Source of the DNA: Schauerella aestuarii
GTDB lineage: Bacteria; Pseudomonadota; Gammaproteobacteria; Burkholderiales; Burkholderiaceae_B
Direction: 5' to 3'
Length of the DNA stretch: 64,000 nt
Assembly: GCF_009866805.1 (NCBI RefSeq)
Contig: NZ_SIZW01000043.1
Coordinates: forward strand, 248,001-312,000
Positions 9,953 to 18,623 of this stretch are shown here, piece after piece (the first letter of the stretch is position 1; each line of letters begins with the position of its first letter). Below the pieces are notes generated by a model. The model made no database searches. It saw nothing but the letters and a program-made list of their open reading frames with translations, and was not told the DNA's origin. A program made the position numbers and the translations under genes.

Positions 9953-11476
9953 ATGTCCGTCTTGATCAAAGAAGAAGACTTCATTCAGTCCATTGCCGAT
10001 GGCATCCAGTTCATCAGCTACTACCATCCCGTTGACTACATTCGCCATCTGGCGCGCGCGTATGAGCGCGAAGAAAGCCCAGCCGCGAAAGATGCGATGG
10101 CGCAGATTCTGACCAACTCGCGGATGTGCGCCGAAGGCAAGCGCCCGCTGTGCCAGGACACCGGTATCGTCAACGTGTTCCTCAAAGTGGGCATGAACGT
10201 GCGCTTCGACTCCTGTAGGAGCTTGCAGGAGCTGTGCGATGAAGGCGTTCGCCGCGGCTACCTGAACAGCGACAATCCGCTGCGCGCTTCCGTGCTCGAA
10301 GATCCGCTGTTTACGCGCAAGAACACGCGCGACAACACGCCCTGTATTCTCAACGTCGAACTGATCCCGGGCGATACGGTCGACGTGCAGATTGCTTCCA
10401 AAGGCGGCGGTTCGGAAAACAAGTCCAAATTCGTGATGCTCAATCCGAGCGACTCGCTGGTGGACTGGGTACTGAAAACGGTGCCCACGATGGGTGCCGG
10501 CTGGTGCCCGCCGGGCATGCTGGGCATCGGTGTGGGCGGCACGGCCGAGAAAGCCATGTTGATGGCCAAGCAATCGTTGATGGAAGACATCGACATGTAC
10601 GAATTGCTGGCGCGCGGCCCGCAAAGCAAACTCGAGGAATTGCGCATCGAACTGTACGAAAAGGTCAATGCGCTGGGTATCGGCGCGCAAGGCCTGGGCG
10701 GTCTGACGACCGTACTGGATGTGAAGATCAGCACGTTCCCCACGCATGCGGCCTCCAAGCCTGTGGCCATGATCCCAAACTGTGCGGCCACGCGCCATGC
10801 GCATTTCACGCTGGACGGTTCGGGTCCGGCGCGTCTGGATCCGCCGGCCTTGTCGGAATGGCCCGATGTGCATTGGGCGCCGGATTACAACGCTTCCCAG
10901 CAAGTGGATCTGAATACGCTGACGCGCGAGCAGGTCGCTGGCTGGAAGCCGGGCCAGACGTTGCTGCTGTCGGGCAAGATGCTGACGGGCCGGGACGCGG
11001 CACACAAGCGCATTCAGGATATGCTGGCCCGCGGCGAATCGTTGCCGGTCGACTTCGCCAATCGCGTGATCTATTACGTGGGCCCGGTCGACCCGGTGCG
11101 CGACGAAGTGGTGGGGCCGGCAGGTCCCACGACCGCCACCCGCATGGACAAATTCACCGACATGATGCTGGCCCAGACCGGTCTGATCGCCATGATCGGT
11201 AAATCCGAGCGCGGCCCGGTTGCCATCGAAGCCATCAAGCAACACGGCTCGGCGTATTTGATGGCCGTGGGCGGTGCGGCGTACTTGGTGTCGAAAGCCA
11301 TTCGCGGCGCCAAAGTGGTCGGCTTCGAAGATCTCGGCATGGAAGCCATCTACGAATTCGACGTGAAGGATATGCCGGTCACCGTGGCTGTGGATGCGCA
11401 AGGTACGTCGGTGCACAACACCGGCCCCAAGACGTGGCAGGCCAAGATCGGCAAGATTCCGGTTGCCGTCGCCTGA
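9953..11476 (+). CDS. fumA: class I (4Fe-4S) fumarate hydratase, possible mesaconase
   Basis: Hydrates fumarate to L-malate using an oxygen-sensitive [4Fe-4S] cluster. 507 residues from the ATG at 9953, the length of single-chain class I fumarases, with alpha-type domain first and beta-type domain last. Cluster-region cysteines are visible in CQDTGIVNVF and IPNCAATRHAHF, and the C-terminal domain has VVGPAGPTTATRMDKF. Members of this class also hydrate mesaconate to citramalate (known for E. coli and Burkholderia xenovorans enzymes), relevant because an acyl-CoA hydratase and CoA-transferase follow. A strong terminator after the gene separates the transcripts. A class II enzyme, fumC, lies at 42038. 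Confidence 0.93.
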   Translation: MSVLIKEEDFIQSIADGIQFISYYHPVDYIRHLARAYEREESPAAKDAMAQILTNSRMCAEGKRPLCQDTGIVNVFLKVGMNVRFDSCRSLQELCDEGVRRGYLNSDNPLRASVLEDPLFTRKNTRDNTPCILNVELIPGDTVDVQIASKGGGSENKSKFVMLNPSDSLVDWVLKTVPTMGAGWCPPGMLGIGVGGTAEKAMLMAKQSLMEDIDMYELLARGPQSKLEELRIELYEKVNALGIGAQGLGGLTTVLDVKISTFPTHAASKPVAMIPNCAATRHAHFTLDGSGPARLDPPALSEWPDVHWAPDYNASQQVDLNTLTREQVAGWKPGQTLLLSGKMLTGRDAAHKRIQDMLARGESLPVDFANRVIYYVGPVDPVRDEVVGPAGPTTATRMDKFTDMMLAQTGLIAMIGKSERGPVAIEAIKQHGSAYLMAVGGAAYLVSKAIRGAKVVGFEDLGMEAIYEFDVKDMPVTVAVDAQGTSVHNTGPKTWQAKIGKIPVAVA

Positions 11477-11542
11477 TGTGCCAGTGCGCTGGTGCGCTCG
11501 TTGCCTGATGCGCCAGGCACGACAAAGGCGCCAGACACGACG

Positions 11543-11571
11543 AAACAGCGACCTGCGGGTCGCTGTTTTTT
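11543..11571 (+). terminator. rho-independent terminator after class I fumarase
   Basis: An 11-bp perfect stem (AAACAGCGACC pairing with GGTCGCTGTTT, 4-nt loop TGCG) runs into a T tract at 11566-11571. It sits 67 nt downstream of the fumarase stop and ends that transcript before the hydratase/CoA-transferase pair. Confidence 0.88.
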
Positions 11572-11696
11572 CGCCCGCCGGTCTCATCCTGTCTTGCATC
11601 GCGTTTCGGCGCGGTGAACACAGGGTTGTACAAATACGAATTCCCGTCCCCATCCGCATGGGGCATCATGCGGCAACACGATAAGTAAGGACTCTC

Positions 11697-12524
11697 ATGA
11701 CTGCATCGGATCCCTCCGCCTGGATTGGCCACACCGAAACCGTGGGCGATCGGCTTGACCCCTCGCACACGCAGCGCATCGCCGCAACGCTCGGCGAACC
11801 GCATCCTGGCGAGGGCGCGGATCTGCCGTGGTTGTGGCAGTGGGCATTCTTTATGAACCCGGTGGGCGTGGAGGCTTTGGGCCCCGATGGACATCCGGAA
11901 CGCGGCGGGTTTTTGCCTGAGGCTGCCGGCCGCAATCGCATGTGGGCCGGTGGCCGATTGTCGTTTCACCAGCCGCTGAAAGTGGGGGTGGAAGCCTCGC
12001 GGACGTCGACCGTGATTGCCGTGAAGGACAAGGTCGGCAGCACCGGCGCACTGCGCTTCGTGACGGTGCAGCATGAGTACCGTCAGGCCGGCGTATTGGC
12101 GATCAGCGAGCAGCAGGACATCGTGTATCGGGAGCCCAGTCCACCGAAGCTCGTCGGCACCCAGCCCGAGCCCGAAGGGCAATGGCGTGAGGCGATCTCG
12201 CCGTCGGCCGAACGGCTGTTTCGTTATTCGGCGGTGACCTTCAACACCCATCGCATCCACTACGATTTTCCGTACGTCACCGATACCGAAGGCTATCCTG
12301 GGCTGGTGGTGCATGGTCCCATGATCTCGACCTACATGCTGGCCGGTTTGCTGCATGCCCACCCCGAGCGTCGCGTGAAGGAATATGCCTATCGCGGTTT
12401 GCGGCCGTTGATCTCGCCGACCGATTTTCATGTGGGTGGCACGATCGGCGAGGACGGCCGGGCGCAGGTGTGGGCCGCGCAAGACGGCACGCTGGCGCAT
12501 CAGGGCGAGGTGACCTTCGAGTGA
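11697..12524 (+). CDS. FAS1-like / mesaconyl-C4-CoA hydratase-family protein
   Basis: 275 residues with two hot-dog type segments: an N-terminal FAS1-like dehydratase domain (about 10-145, with MWAGGRLSFHQPL) and a C-terminal MaoC/HTD2-like half (about 175-275, with FNTHRIHYDFPY and VVHGPM, where the hydratase His/Asp-type residues lie). This is the architecture of mesaconyl-C4-CoA (3-methylfumaryl-CoA) hydratase-like proteins. A role hydrating a branched dicarboxylic acyl-CoA is inferred from family and neighbour. The stop overlaps the GTG start of the CoA-transferase gene (GTGA), indicating translational coupling. Exact substrate unknown. Confidence 0.8.
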   Translation: MTASDPSAWIGHTETVGDRLDPSHTQRIAATLGEPHPGEGADLPWLWQWAFFMNPVGVEALGPDGHPERGGFLPEAAGRNRMWAGGRLSFHQPLKVGVEASRTSTVIAVKDKVGSTGALRFVTVQHEYRQAGVLAISEQQDIVYREPSPPKLVGTQPEPEGQWREAISPSAERLFRYSAVTFNTHRIHYDFPYVTDTEGYPGLVVHGPMISTYMLAGLLHAHPERRVKEYAYRGLRPLISPTDFHVGGTIGEDGRAQVWAAQDGTLAHQGEVTFE

Positions 12525-13738
12525 CCACGCCAACCCAGAAAACGAGCGCATCGGCGTCGCCCCGCCCGCTCGACGGCATCACCGTCATCAGTCTGGAACA
12601 CGCCATTGCGGCGCCGTTTTGCACGCGGCAGTTGGCTGACATGGGCGCGCGCGTGATAAAGATCGAACGGCCAGGCGGCGGCGATTTTGCGCGCAACTAC
12701 GACGAGCGCGTCAACGGGCTGTCGTCGCACTTCGTGTGGACCAATCGATCCAAGGAAAGCCTCACGCTCAACCTCAAGGAGGCGGGTGCCATCGACGTGA
12801 TGGCGCGCCTGCTCGAAACGGCCGACGTGCTGGTGCAAAACCTGGCACCGGGCGCGGCAGCGAGGCTGGGCCTGGATTTCGATCAACTGCACGAACGCTA
12901 CCCACGCCTGATCGTGTGCGACATCTCGGGGTATGGCGAAGGCGGCCCGTATCAGGACAAGAAAGCCTACGACCTGTTGATCCAGAGCGAAAGCGGGTTT
13001 TTATCGGTTACCGGTACGCCCGACGATCCCTCGAAAGCCGGGTGTTCGATCGCCGATATCGCAGCGGGCATGTACGCCTATTCGGGCATTCTCAACGCGT
13101 TGCTGTTGCGTCACCGCACCGGTGAGGGCAGCCGCCTGGATGTGTCCATGCTCGAGAGCAGCGTGGAGTGGATGGGCTACCCGATGTACTACGCGTACGA
13201 CGGGGCGCCGCCGCCGGTGCGCGCGGGCGCGTCGCACGCCACCATTTATCCGTACGGCCCGTTTCCCGTGGGCGATGGTTCGGTGGTGATGCTGGGGCTG
13301 CAGAACGAGCGCGAGTGGCGCATCTTCTGCGATCGCGTGTTGGCCAACGCGGCATTGGCCGATGATCCGCGCTTCGATACCAATTCGAAGCGCAACGAAA
13401 ATCGCGCGGAACTCCGCGCCTTGATCGTCGATGCGTTCAAAGCATTCGATGCGGATCACGTGGCGCAGACGCTCGAAACCGCAGGTATTGCCAATGCGCG
13501 CGTCAACGATATGGCCGGCGTCTGGGACCACACGCAACTGAAGGCGCGCGATCGGTGGCGCACGGTCGACAGCCCCGCAGGCCCGTTACCTGCACTGCTG
13601 CCGCCCGCCACCAACAACCGCTTCGATGCGCAGATGACGGCCGTACCCGGTGTGGGGCAGCACAGCGATCGAATCCTGGCGGAGCTTGGATTCGATGATG
13701 TCGCGATCGCCGGTTTGCATCAAACAGGCGCGGTATAG
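12521..13738 (+). CDS. CaiB/BaiF-family (class III) CoA-transferase
   Basis: 405 residues. Class III CoA-transferases move CoA between carboxylic acids through an aspartyl-CoA thioester; the catalytic aspartate is Asp179 in SIADIAAG. The N-terminal Rossmann part has LADMGARVIKIERPGGGDFAR and a C-terminal small domain carries the GIANARVND stretch typical of the family. I take the GTG at 12521, which overlaps the upstream TGA (GTGA), as the start; longer starts would run into the hydratase gene. Pairing with a mesaconyl-CoA hydratase-like protein suggests a C4/C5 dicarboxylate such as mesaconate, itaconate, citramalate or succinate as acceptor, by inference only. Confidence 0.87.
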   Translation: MTTPTQKTSASASPRPLDGITVISLEHAIAAPFCTRQLADMGARVIKIERPGGGDFARNYDERVNGLSSHFVWTNRSKESLTLNLKEAGAIDVMARLLETADVLVQNLAPGAAARLGLDFDQLHERYPRLIVCDISGYGEGGPYQDKKAYDLLIQSESGFLSVTGTPDDPSKAGCSIADIAAGMYAYSGILNALLLRHRTGEGSRLDVSMLESSVEWMGYPMYYAYDGAPPPVRAGASHATIYPYGPFPVGDGSVVMLGLQNEREWRIFCDRVLANAALADDPRFDTNSKRNENRAELRALIVDAFKAFDADHVAQTLETAGIANARVNDMAGVWDHTQLKARDRWRTVDSPAGPLPALLPPATNNRFDAQMTAVPGVGQHSDRILAELGFDDVAIAGLHQTGAV

Positions 13739-13801
13739 CCCCATGACGGACCCCTGCTACCGTTGGCCAGGCGTTCAGGGCGTCCGTGATTTTCAGTTCG
13801 A

Positions 13802-15973
13802 CTAGAACGCCATCCGCGCATTCAAGCTCACGGTGCGCGGCGCGCCGGGGGCGATGTAGTTGCTGCCGTTGTAGGTCCAGTAGCGGCGGTTGGCCAGGTT
13901 CTGGATCTGGGCTGTGAGCGTCACATCGCGATCGAGGATACGTGCCCGGTATTGCGCGCCGGCATCGAACACGGTGTATGACGGCACGCTGTAGGTGTTC
14001 GCCGTGTTCATCTGCGAGCCGCCCACGTACTTCGCGCCCAGCGACACACTCACTGCCGGCATCACCGGGAGTTGATAGCTCAACCGCGTGGCCGCCTGAA
14101 GGTGCGGCGTGCCGGTGGTGCGCTTGCCCTCGAGCCCGGCGCTGCTCTCCACATAGGTCGAGTTCAGGTACATCACGCCGCCCGATAAACTCAGGTCGCG
14201 GTTGATGTCGTAGGTGCCGTTGAGGTCTACCCCTTGGTAGCGCGTGATGCCGTCTTGTACGAACCGGTTGGCATCATTGGTGTATTCCGCCGTGCGATCC
14301 ATGCGGAACAGCGCAGCCGTGGTGGCCCAGGTGGGTGCTTCGTACTTGTAGCCGGCTTCATACTGCTTGCTCTTGACCGGGCTCATCACCTCGCCGAAGT
14401 TGATCGTGTTGACACCGGCCGTACCCCCACGTTCCAACGCCTCGACGTAGCTGGCGTACAGCGTGTCGTTTTGCGTGGGCTTGTAGATCAGCGCGACGGT
14501 GGGTGTAAGCGGGTTGCGCTCGTATCGCGTCGTGCGTGCGCCGGCCAGGTTGTAGGCGCTCTGGTCGAAACGGTTGTAGCGAATGCCGCCGATCACCGAC
14601 CAGTGTTCGCCGAAGCTCAACGTGTCGCTGGCGAACAAGGCGTCCTGCACGATGGCGGACGTTTTATAAAGGCTGTGGCCGCCCGCGTCGCCATAGGCGG
14701 TGAGGGTGGTGCCGCGATAGATGTTGCCTGAGCCGATGTTGGCGGTGTAGGTCGATTCGCGATCGGATAACGTGCCGAAAGACTGGCGCGATGCGCCGAA
14801 GGTGAGCTTGTGACCGATCGGCCCCGTGCGCGCTTCGCCTTCGACGAGGGCCTGCCATTGCTTGTATTCCTGGGCGAAGCGATACAACGATTGGTCGGCG
14901 GTGTAGTCGCCGGCCAGGTTCGACACATACAGCGTGCTGTTGTTGTAATCGAGGTCCTTGCGTGCGTTGCGGTACGTGACGCTGGTTTTCCACCCTGGTG
15001 CCATCCGCCATTGCAGCCCGGTCGTGACCACGCGATCCTTGGTGTCGAAATAAGCACCTTCGGGTTGCGACGCGATGCGGGGGTTGACCGTGCCGGGGAT
15101 GGCCTGGATGTCGCCGATGTCGTAGCCCCAGAAGCTGTTGTTGCGCGATTTGCGATTGGCATACAGCGCATCGAAGGTGAGCGTGACGTCGTTGGTAAGG
15201 CGGGCATCCAGCGCCAGCGAAGCGCCTTCGCGGCGCAGGCTGCCGTCGTCGATGTAGGTATCGCCTTCTTCGCGAAACAGATTCACGCGATAACCAAAGC
15301 GATCGTCGCGGCCGGCACGGCCACCCATGTCGATGGATTGAGAGAACAGCGAATCGGATTTGTACCCGAGCGAGGCGTTGAACTGGGTCTCGTCGGTCGG
15401 GCGTTTGACCACGTAGTTGAGAATGCCGCCCGGCGACCCGAAGCCGTACATGAATCCACTCAAGCCTTTGAGCAGGTCGACCCGTTCGAAAAATTCCAGC
15501 GGCAGGTCATTGCTCCATCCGGCAATGGCCAGACCGTCGACTTTCAGGCCATTCGTGCCGTCGATCCCCAGGCCGCGCACGCTGATCGAAGGGCTTTGAC
15601 CGTACTCGACGCCGGTCATGGTGGTCGAGGCATCGTAGCGAAACACCTGTTCGATGTTGGTCGCCAGCCGTTCTTCGATCTCAGACTGGCTCACGCTGGT
15701 GATCGAAAAGGGGGTATCCAGCACGCTGCGCGTGCCGAGGGCGCCCGAGGCAGCAGGCACATTGAGGCTGCGTTCGAGATCCACGCCGTCGCCCACGACC
15801 GTAACCGTCGGCATCATCGATTGGTCGCCGCCCGGACTCGCCGCCGCCGACTGCGCCTGCACTGCCGTCCCGTACAGCGCCGGTATGAGCATCGCGCTCG
15901 TGAAACCCAGATAGCAGGCAAGCGCCAGCGGGCGAGGGGAGGTCGAAAGAGGGCGGCGATGCGATGCAGTCAT
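13802..15973 (-). CDS. TonB-dependent siderophore receptor (no STN domain)
   Basis: Outer-membrane beta-barrel importing a ferric siderophore with TonB energy. 723 residues from the ATG at 15973; a further 29 in-frame codons upstream give a poor N-terminus. An export signal with a hydrophobic core (about 20-40) ends near AVQAQS. The plug domain follows (about 70-180, with SVRGLGIDGTNGLKVDGL and GFGSPGGILNYVVKRP) and then the barrel, closing with the C-terminal phenylalanine (NARMAF) used for outer-membrane insertion. It lacks an N-terminal signalling domain, so it is not a FecIR-type transducer. No siderophore biosynthesis genes are near. Confidence 0.92.
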   Translation of the reverse strand: MTASHRRPLSTSPRPLALACYLGFTSAMLIPALYGTAVQAQSAAASPGGDQSMMPTVTVVGDGVDLERSLNVPAASGALGTRSVLDTPFSITSVSQSEIEERLATNIEQVFRYDASTTMTGVEYGQSPSISVRGLGIDGTNGLKVDGLAIAGWSNDLPLEFFERVDLLKGLSGFMYGFGSPGGILNYVVKRPTDETQFNASLGYKSDSLFSQSIDMGGRAGRDDRFGYRVNLFREEGDTYIDDGSLRREGASLALDARLTNDVTLTFDALYANRKSRNNSFWGYDIGDIQAIPGTVNPRIASQPEGAYFDTKDRVVTTGLQWRMAPGWKTSVTYRNARKDLDYNNSTLYVSNLAGDYTADQSLYRFAQEYKQWQALVEGEARTGPIGHKLTFGASRQSFGTLSDRESTYTANIGSGNIYRGTTLTAYGDAGGHSLYKTSAIVQDALFASDTLSFGEHWSVIGGIRYNRFDQSAYNLAGARTTRYERNPLTPTVALIYKPTQNDTLYASYVEALERGGTAGVNTINFGEVMSPVKSKQYEAGYKYEAPTWATTAALFRMDRTAEYTNDANRFVQDGITRYQGVDLNGTYDINRDLSLSGGVMYLNSTYVESSAGLEGKRTTGTPHLQAATRLSYQLPVMPAVSVSLGAKYVGGSQMNTANTYSVPSYTVFDAGAQYRARILDRDVTLTAQIQNLANRRYWTYNGSNYIAPGAPRTVSLNARMAF

Positions 15974-16066
15974 GCGTGGCGATTCCTGGAGGGAGGCGGC
16001 GCGGTGTGCCCTGTGATGCAGTCGCAGCGCGCCGAAGAATGAAACAAAAGCGCCGCGCATTCTAAC

Positions 16067-16085
16067 GCTAATAGAAACGATTCCG
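16067..16085 (-). promoter_or_regulatory. possible degenerate Fur box upstream of TonB receptor
   Basis: GCTAATAGAAACGATTCCG, about 95 nt upstream of the receptor start, matches about 10 of 19 positions of the Fur consensus. It is AT-rich and correctly placed, but the match is weak. Confidence 0.3.
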
Positions 16086-16306
16086 ATTTAGATTAATCAA
16101 TTTGTCACATTATTGCGGGAATTTGCTTCGCCTCTTGGTGTCGGGATGCGCGGTTGGTGCCGCCTTTTTTTATTGATAAACCGCAATCCAGTGGGACGGG
16201 ATGCGTCAACCGGCTCGGCAAGATCGCTTGTGCACGGTGCCGATCGCCGCGCACGCCAGCCAGGCGCACGCATCGATTTCACTTTTACGTAATGGTTAAC
16301 GCTAAA

Positions 16307-16335
16307 TTGACATAAAAATGAAATCGGCATATATT
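16307..16335 (+). promoter_or_regulatory. sigma-70 promoter of XRE-cupin regulator
   Basis: A perfect -35 hexamer TTGACA at 16307-16312 and a near-consensus -10 TATATT at 16330-16335, separated by 17 nt. The expected transcript start near 16342 leaves about 60 nt of leader before the ATG at 16405. Its position argues against the in-frame ATG at 16318 as the start. Confidence 0.8.
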
Positions 16336-16404
16336 TTTGTGAAATTGCGCGCGATCAAGCAGCTATTTCTGCTGCGCGGCTCACATACTGATTTCCGACT
16401 TGCC

Positions 16405-17145
16405 ATGCCCATGCTTCAACCTGCTGATGTCTCACCCAGTGCTGTCGATCACGACGACAAAGCGCTCGGCGAGCGATTGCGCGCGCGGCGGGTGGCGAAA
16501 GGATTGACCCTCAAGGATGTGGCGGCGCGTGCCGAGATGTCCATCGGATCGATCAGTCAGATCGAACGCGGTGTGAGCTCGCCATCGATCCGCACGCTGC
16601 GTGGAATTTGTCATGCATTGGAAATCGATGGTGCAGAGTTGTTTGCGCCTGCCGATGACGCATCCAATGCATCCGACGTCGTCGACGCGGCTGCGGCTTC
16701 GCGCGCCGGCGGTGACGCAGCCACTGCGGCAGGGCAGTCGGCGCCATTGGCCAAGGCCGACGCTGCACTTGCCGCTGCACGGCCGGCCGACGCCGCATCG
16801 TCGAGCGAGTATCTGGTGCGTGCCGATCGGCACAAACCCTTGCGTCTGCATGGCACCGGCATCACGAAGTATCGGGTGACGCCAGCAAGCTGCAATGCCA
16901 TGGAAGCGTATTTGATGGAACTCGATCCCGGCGCCTGCTCCGATCCCAATTTTCTGGTGCAAACCGGCGACAAGGTGGGCTATGTGATCGAGGGTAAGTT
17001 GCAGTTGTTTATCGGCGATCGATCTTTCCTGCTCGAGACCGGCGATACCTACGGTTTTGCCGCCAACCAGGCCTACCGGTGGGTCAACGGGTGGGATAAG
17101 AAGACCCGCTTTCTGGTCGTCAACAGCAATCACTTCTATGTGTAA
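16405..17145 (+). CDS. XRE-family HTH regulator with C-terminal cupin domain
   Basis: 246 residues from the ATG at 16405. Helix-turn-helix at about residues 16-75 (LRARRVAKGLTLKDVAARAEM, SIGSISQIERG), then an Ala-rich low-complexity linker (about 90-135) and a cupin sensor domain (about 150-246, ending VVNSNHFYV). This is the PuuR-like layout of repressors that sense amines or amino-acid derivatives. It precedes, on the same strand, a transporter, an FAD-dependent oxidase and a small cupin protein, which it most likely controls. The long Ala-rich linker is unusual. The effector is unknown. Confidence 0.88.
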   Translation: MPMLQPADVSPSAVDHDDKALGERLRARRVAKGLTLKDVAARAEMSIGSISQIERGVSSPSIRTLRGICHALEIDGAELFAPADDASNASDVVDAAAASRAGGDAATAAGQSAPLAKADAALAAARPADAASSSEYLVRADRHKPLRLHGTGITKYRVTPASCNAMEAYLMELDPGACSDPNFLVQTGDKVGYVIEGKLQLFIGDRSFLLETGDTYGFAANQAYRWVNGWDKKTRFLVVNSNHFYV

Positions 17146-17267
17146 GTTCCCCTCATCGCGTTGATCGCGAGTCTCCCCTTTTCCGTCTGACGCGCAGGCC
17201 GGTCGCCTGTACTTTTTTCCGCATCGAAAGATACGGCGGGCGCTCTTGCGCCCGCACTGAGGCCAAC

Positions 17268-18572
17268 ATGACTTTGACAACGACGACCGCGGGCGCGATG
17301 CCTGCCGGATCGGCAGCCCCCGGCGCCCCACGCAAGGGGATGGTGCGCGATATTGTGGCGGCCAATATCGGCGCCTTTTTCGAGTGGTACGACCTGCTCG
17401 TGTACGCAATGTTTGCGGTGACGATCTCCGCGCTGTTTTTCCCCTCAGCCGACCCGCAGACGGCACTGCTGTACAGCTTGCTCACGTTCGCCAGTTCGTA
17501 TCTGATTCGGCCGCTGGGCGCCGTATTGCTGGGGATCTACTCCGACAAGAAAGGTCGCAAAGCCGCGCTGTCGTTGACGGCCACGCTGATGCTGTTGGGT
17601 ACAGCACTCATGGCCGTGGTGCCCACCTATAGCGCCATCGGTGCTTGGGCCCCGGTGATTCTGGTGTTCGGCCGCCTGATGCAAGGATTCTCGGCCGGCG
17701 GCGAATTTGGCAGCGCCAACTCGTATCTGACCGAACAGAATCCCAAACTCAAGGCCTTTCTCGGCAGCCTGCAATTTGCGACCACGGGTCTCGCGATCGT
17801 GGTGTCGTCGCTGTTTGCCTACCTGATCAATCACTATCTGCGCACCGATCAGGTGAACAGCTGGGGCTGGCGCGTGCCGTTCATTTTCGGTTGCCTGATC
17901 GGGCCGGTGGCGCTATACATCCGCTTCAAGATCAACGAAACGCCGGAGTTCGACGAGCAGAAGGCCAAGACGGCCAAGCCGCTTTCGGAAACCTTCAAGT
18001 TTCACAAAAAGTATTTGCTGATCGGCGCGCTGATTACCGCCGGCGGCAACGTGGCGAGCTACGTCAACATCTATATGCCGACGTTTGCGACCAACAACCT
18101 CGGCATCACCAAGGACGCGGCGTTCATCGCTTCGTTGTGCAGTGGTTTGGTCTGCACGATCTTTCCCATGGTCGCCGGCCTGGTGGCGGATCGTGTGGGC
18201 GCCGTCAAGACGATGATGACCGCGATGATTCTCGGCTTGATCGTGATCGTGCCGGCCTTCTACGTGCTCACGCAAACGCCATCGTTCGGCTCGCTGGTGT
18301 TCTTTCAGTGCTTGATGTCGTTGGTGTTCTTCAGCTTTTACTACGCACCCATCGGCTCGGTACTGGCGCAACTGTTTCCCACCTCGTGCCGCACCACCGG
18401 CGTGTCGATTGCCTACGTGGCGTCGCAGACCTTCTTCGGTGGCGTGACGCCGCTGGTGGTGGGTGCGTTGGTGGCGGCTACGGGCAGCATCATGGCGCCT
18501 GCCTACTATCTGATCGCGGTGGGCGCGGTGGCCTTCTGCGCGCTGCTGATGAGCCGATCACGTGCGCAGTGA
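17268..18572 (+). CDS. MFS transporter, metabolite:H+ symporter (MHS) family
   Basis: 434 residues with about 12 membrane segments. The N-terminal signature ANIGAFFEWYDLLVYAMFA and the loop GIYSDKKGRKAAL, then VFGRLMQGFSAGGEFGSA, identify the MHS subfamily (citrate, proline/betaine, alpha-ketoglutarate and dicarboxylate carriers). The substrate is not shown by sequence; the adjacent FAD amine oxidase suggests an amine, amino acid or related compound. A perfect 8-bp hairpin (17236-17255) lies just upstream of its GAGG ribosome-binding site. Confidence 0.87.
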   Translation: MTLTTTTAGAMPAGSAAPGAPRKGMVRDIVAANIGAFFEWYDLLVYAMFAVTISALFFPSADPQTALLYSLLTFASSYLIRPLGAVLLGIYSDKKGRKAALSLTATLMLLGTALMAVVPTYSAIGAWAPVILVFGRLMQGFSAGGEFGSANSYLTEQNPKLKAFLGSLQFATTGLAIVVSSLFAYLINHYLRTDQVNSWGWRVPFIFGCLIGPVALYIRFKINETPEFDEQKAKTAKPLSETFKFHKKYLLIGALITAGGNVASYVNIYMPTFATNNLGITKDAAFIASLCSGLVCTIFPMVAGLVADRVGAVKTMMTAMILGLIVIVPAFYVLTQTPSFGSLVFFQCLMSLVFFSFYYAPIGSVLAQLFPTSCRTTGVSIAYVASQTFFGGVTPLVVGALVAATGSIMAPAYYLIAVGAVAFCALLMSRSRAQ

Positions 18573-18623
18573 CGCGCCGATTTTATTTTGCACCGGCGCG
18601 GTTGCGATGCGCCCAAGGACGTT

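Larger units (their letters stand above)
15974..16404. other. divergent intergenic region, receptor / XRE regulator
   Basis: 431 nt between two divergent genes. It holds the weak Fur-like site near 16067, an AT-rich stretch around 16080-16175, a GC-rich middle without visible features, and the strong promoter of the XRE-cupin gene at 16307-16335. No gene or RNA structure was recognised. Confidence 0.7.

Noticed and set aside
13739-13801. Terminator after the CoA-transferase
   Set aside because: Only a weak 6-bp inverted repeat with a ~30-nt loop is visible.
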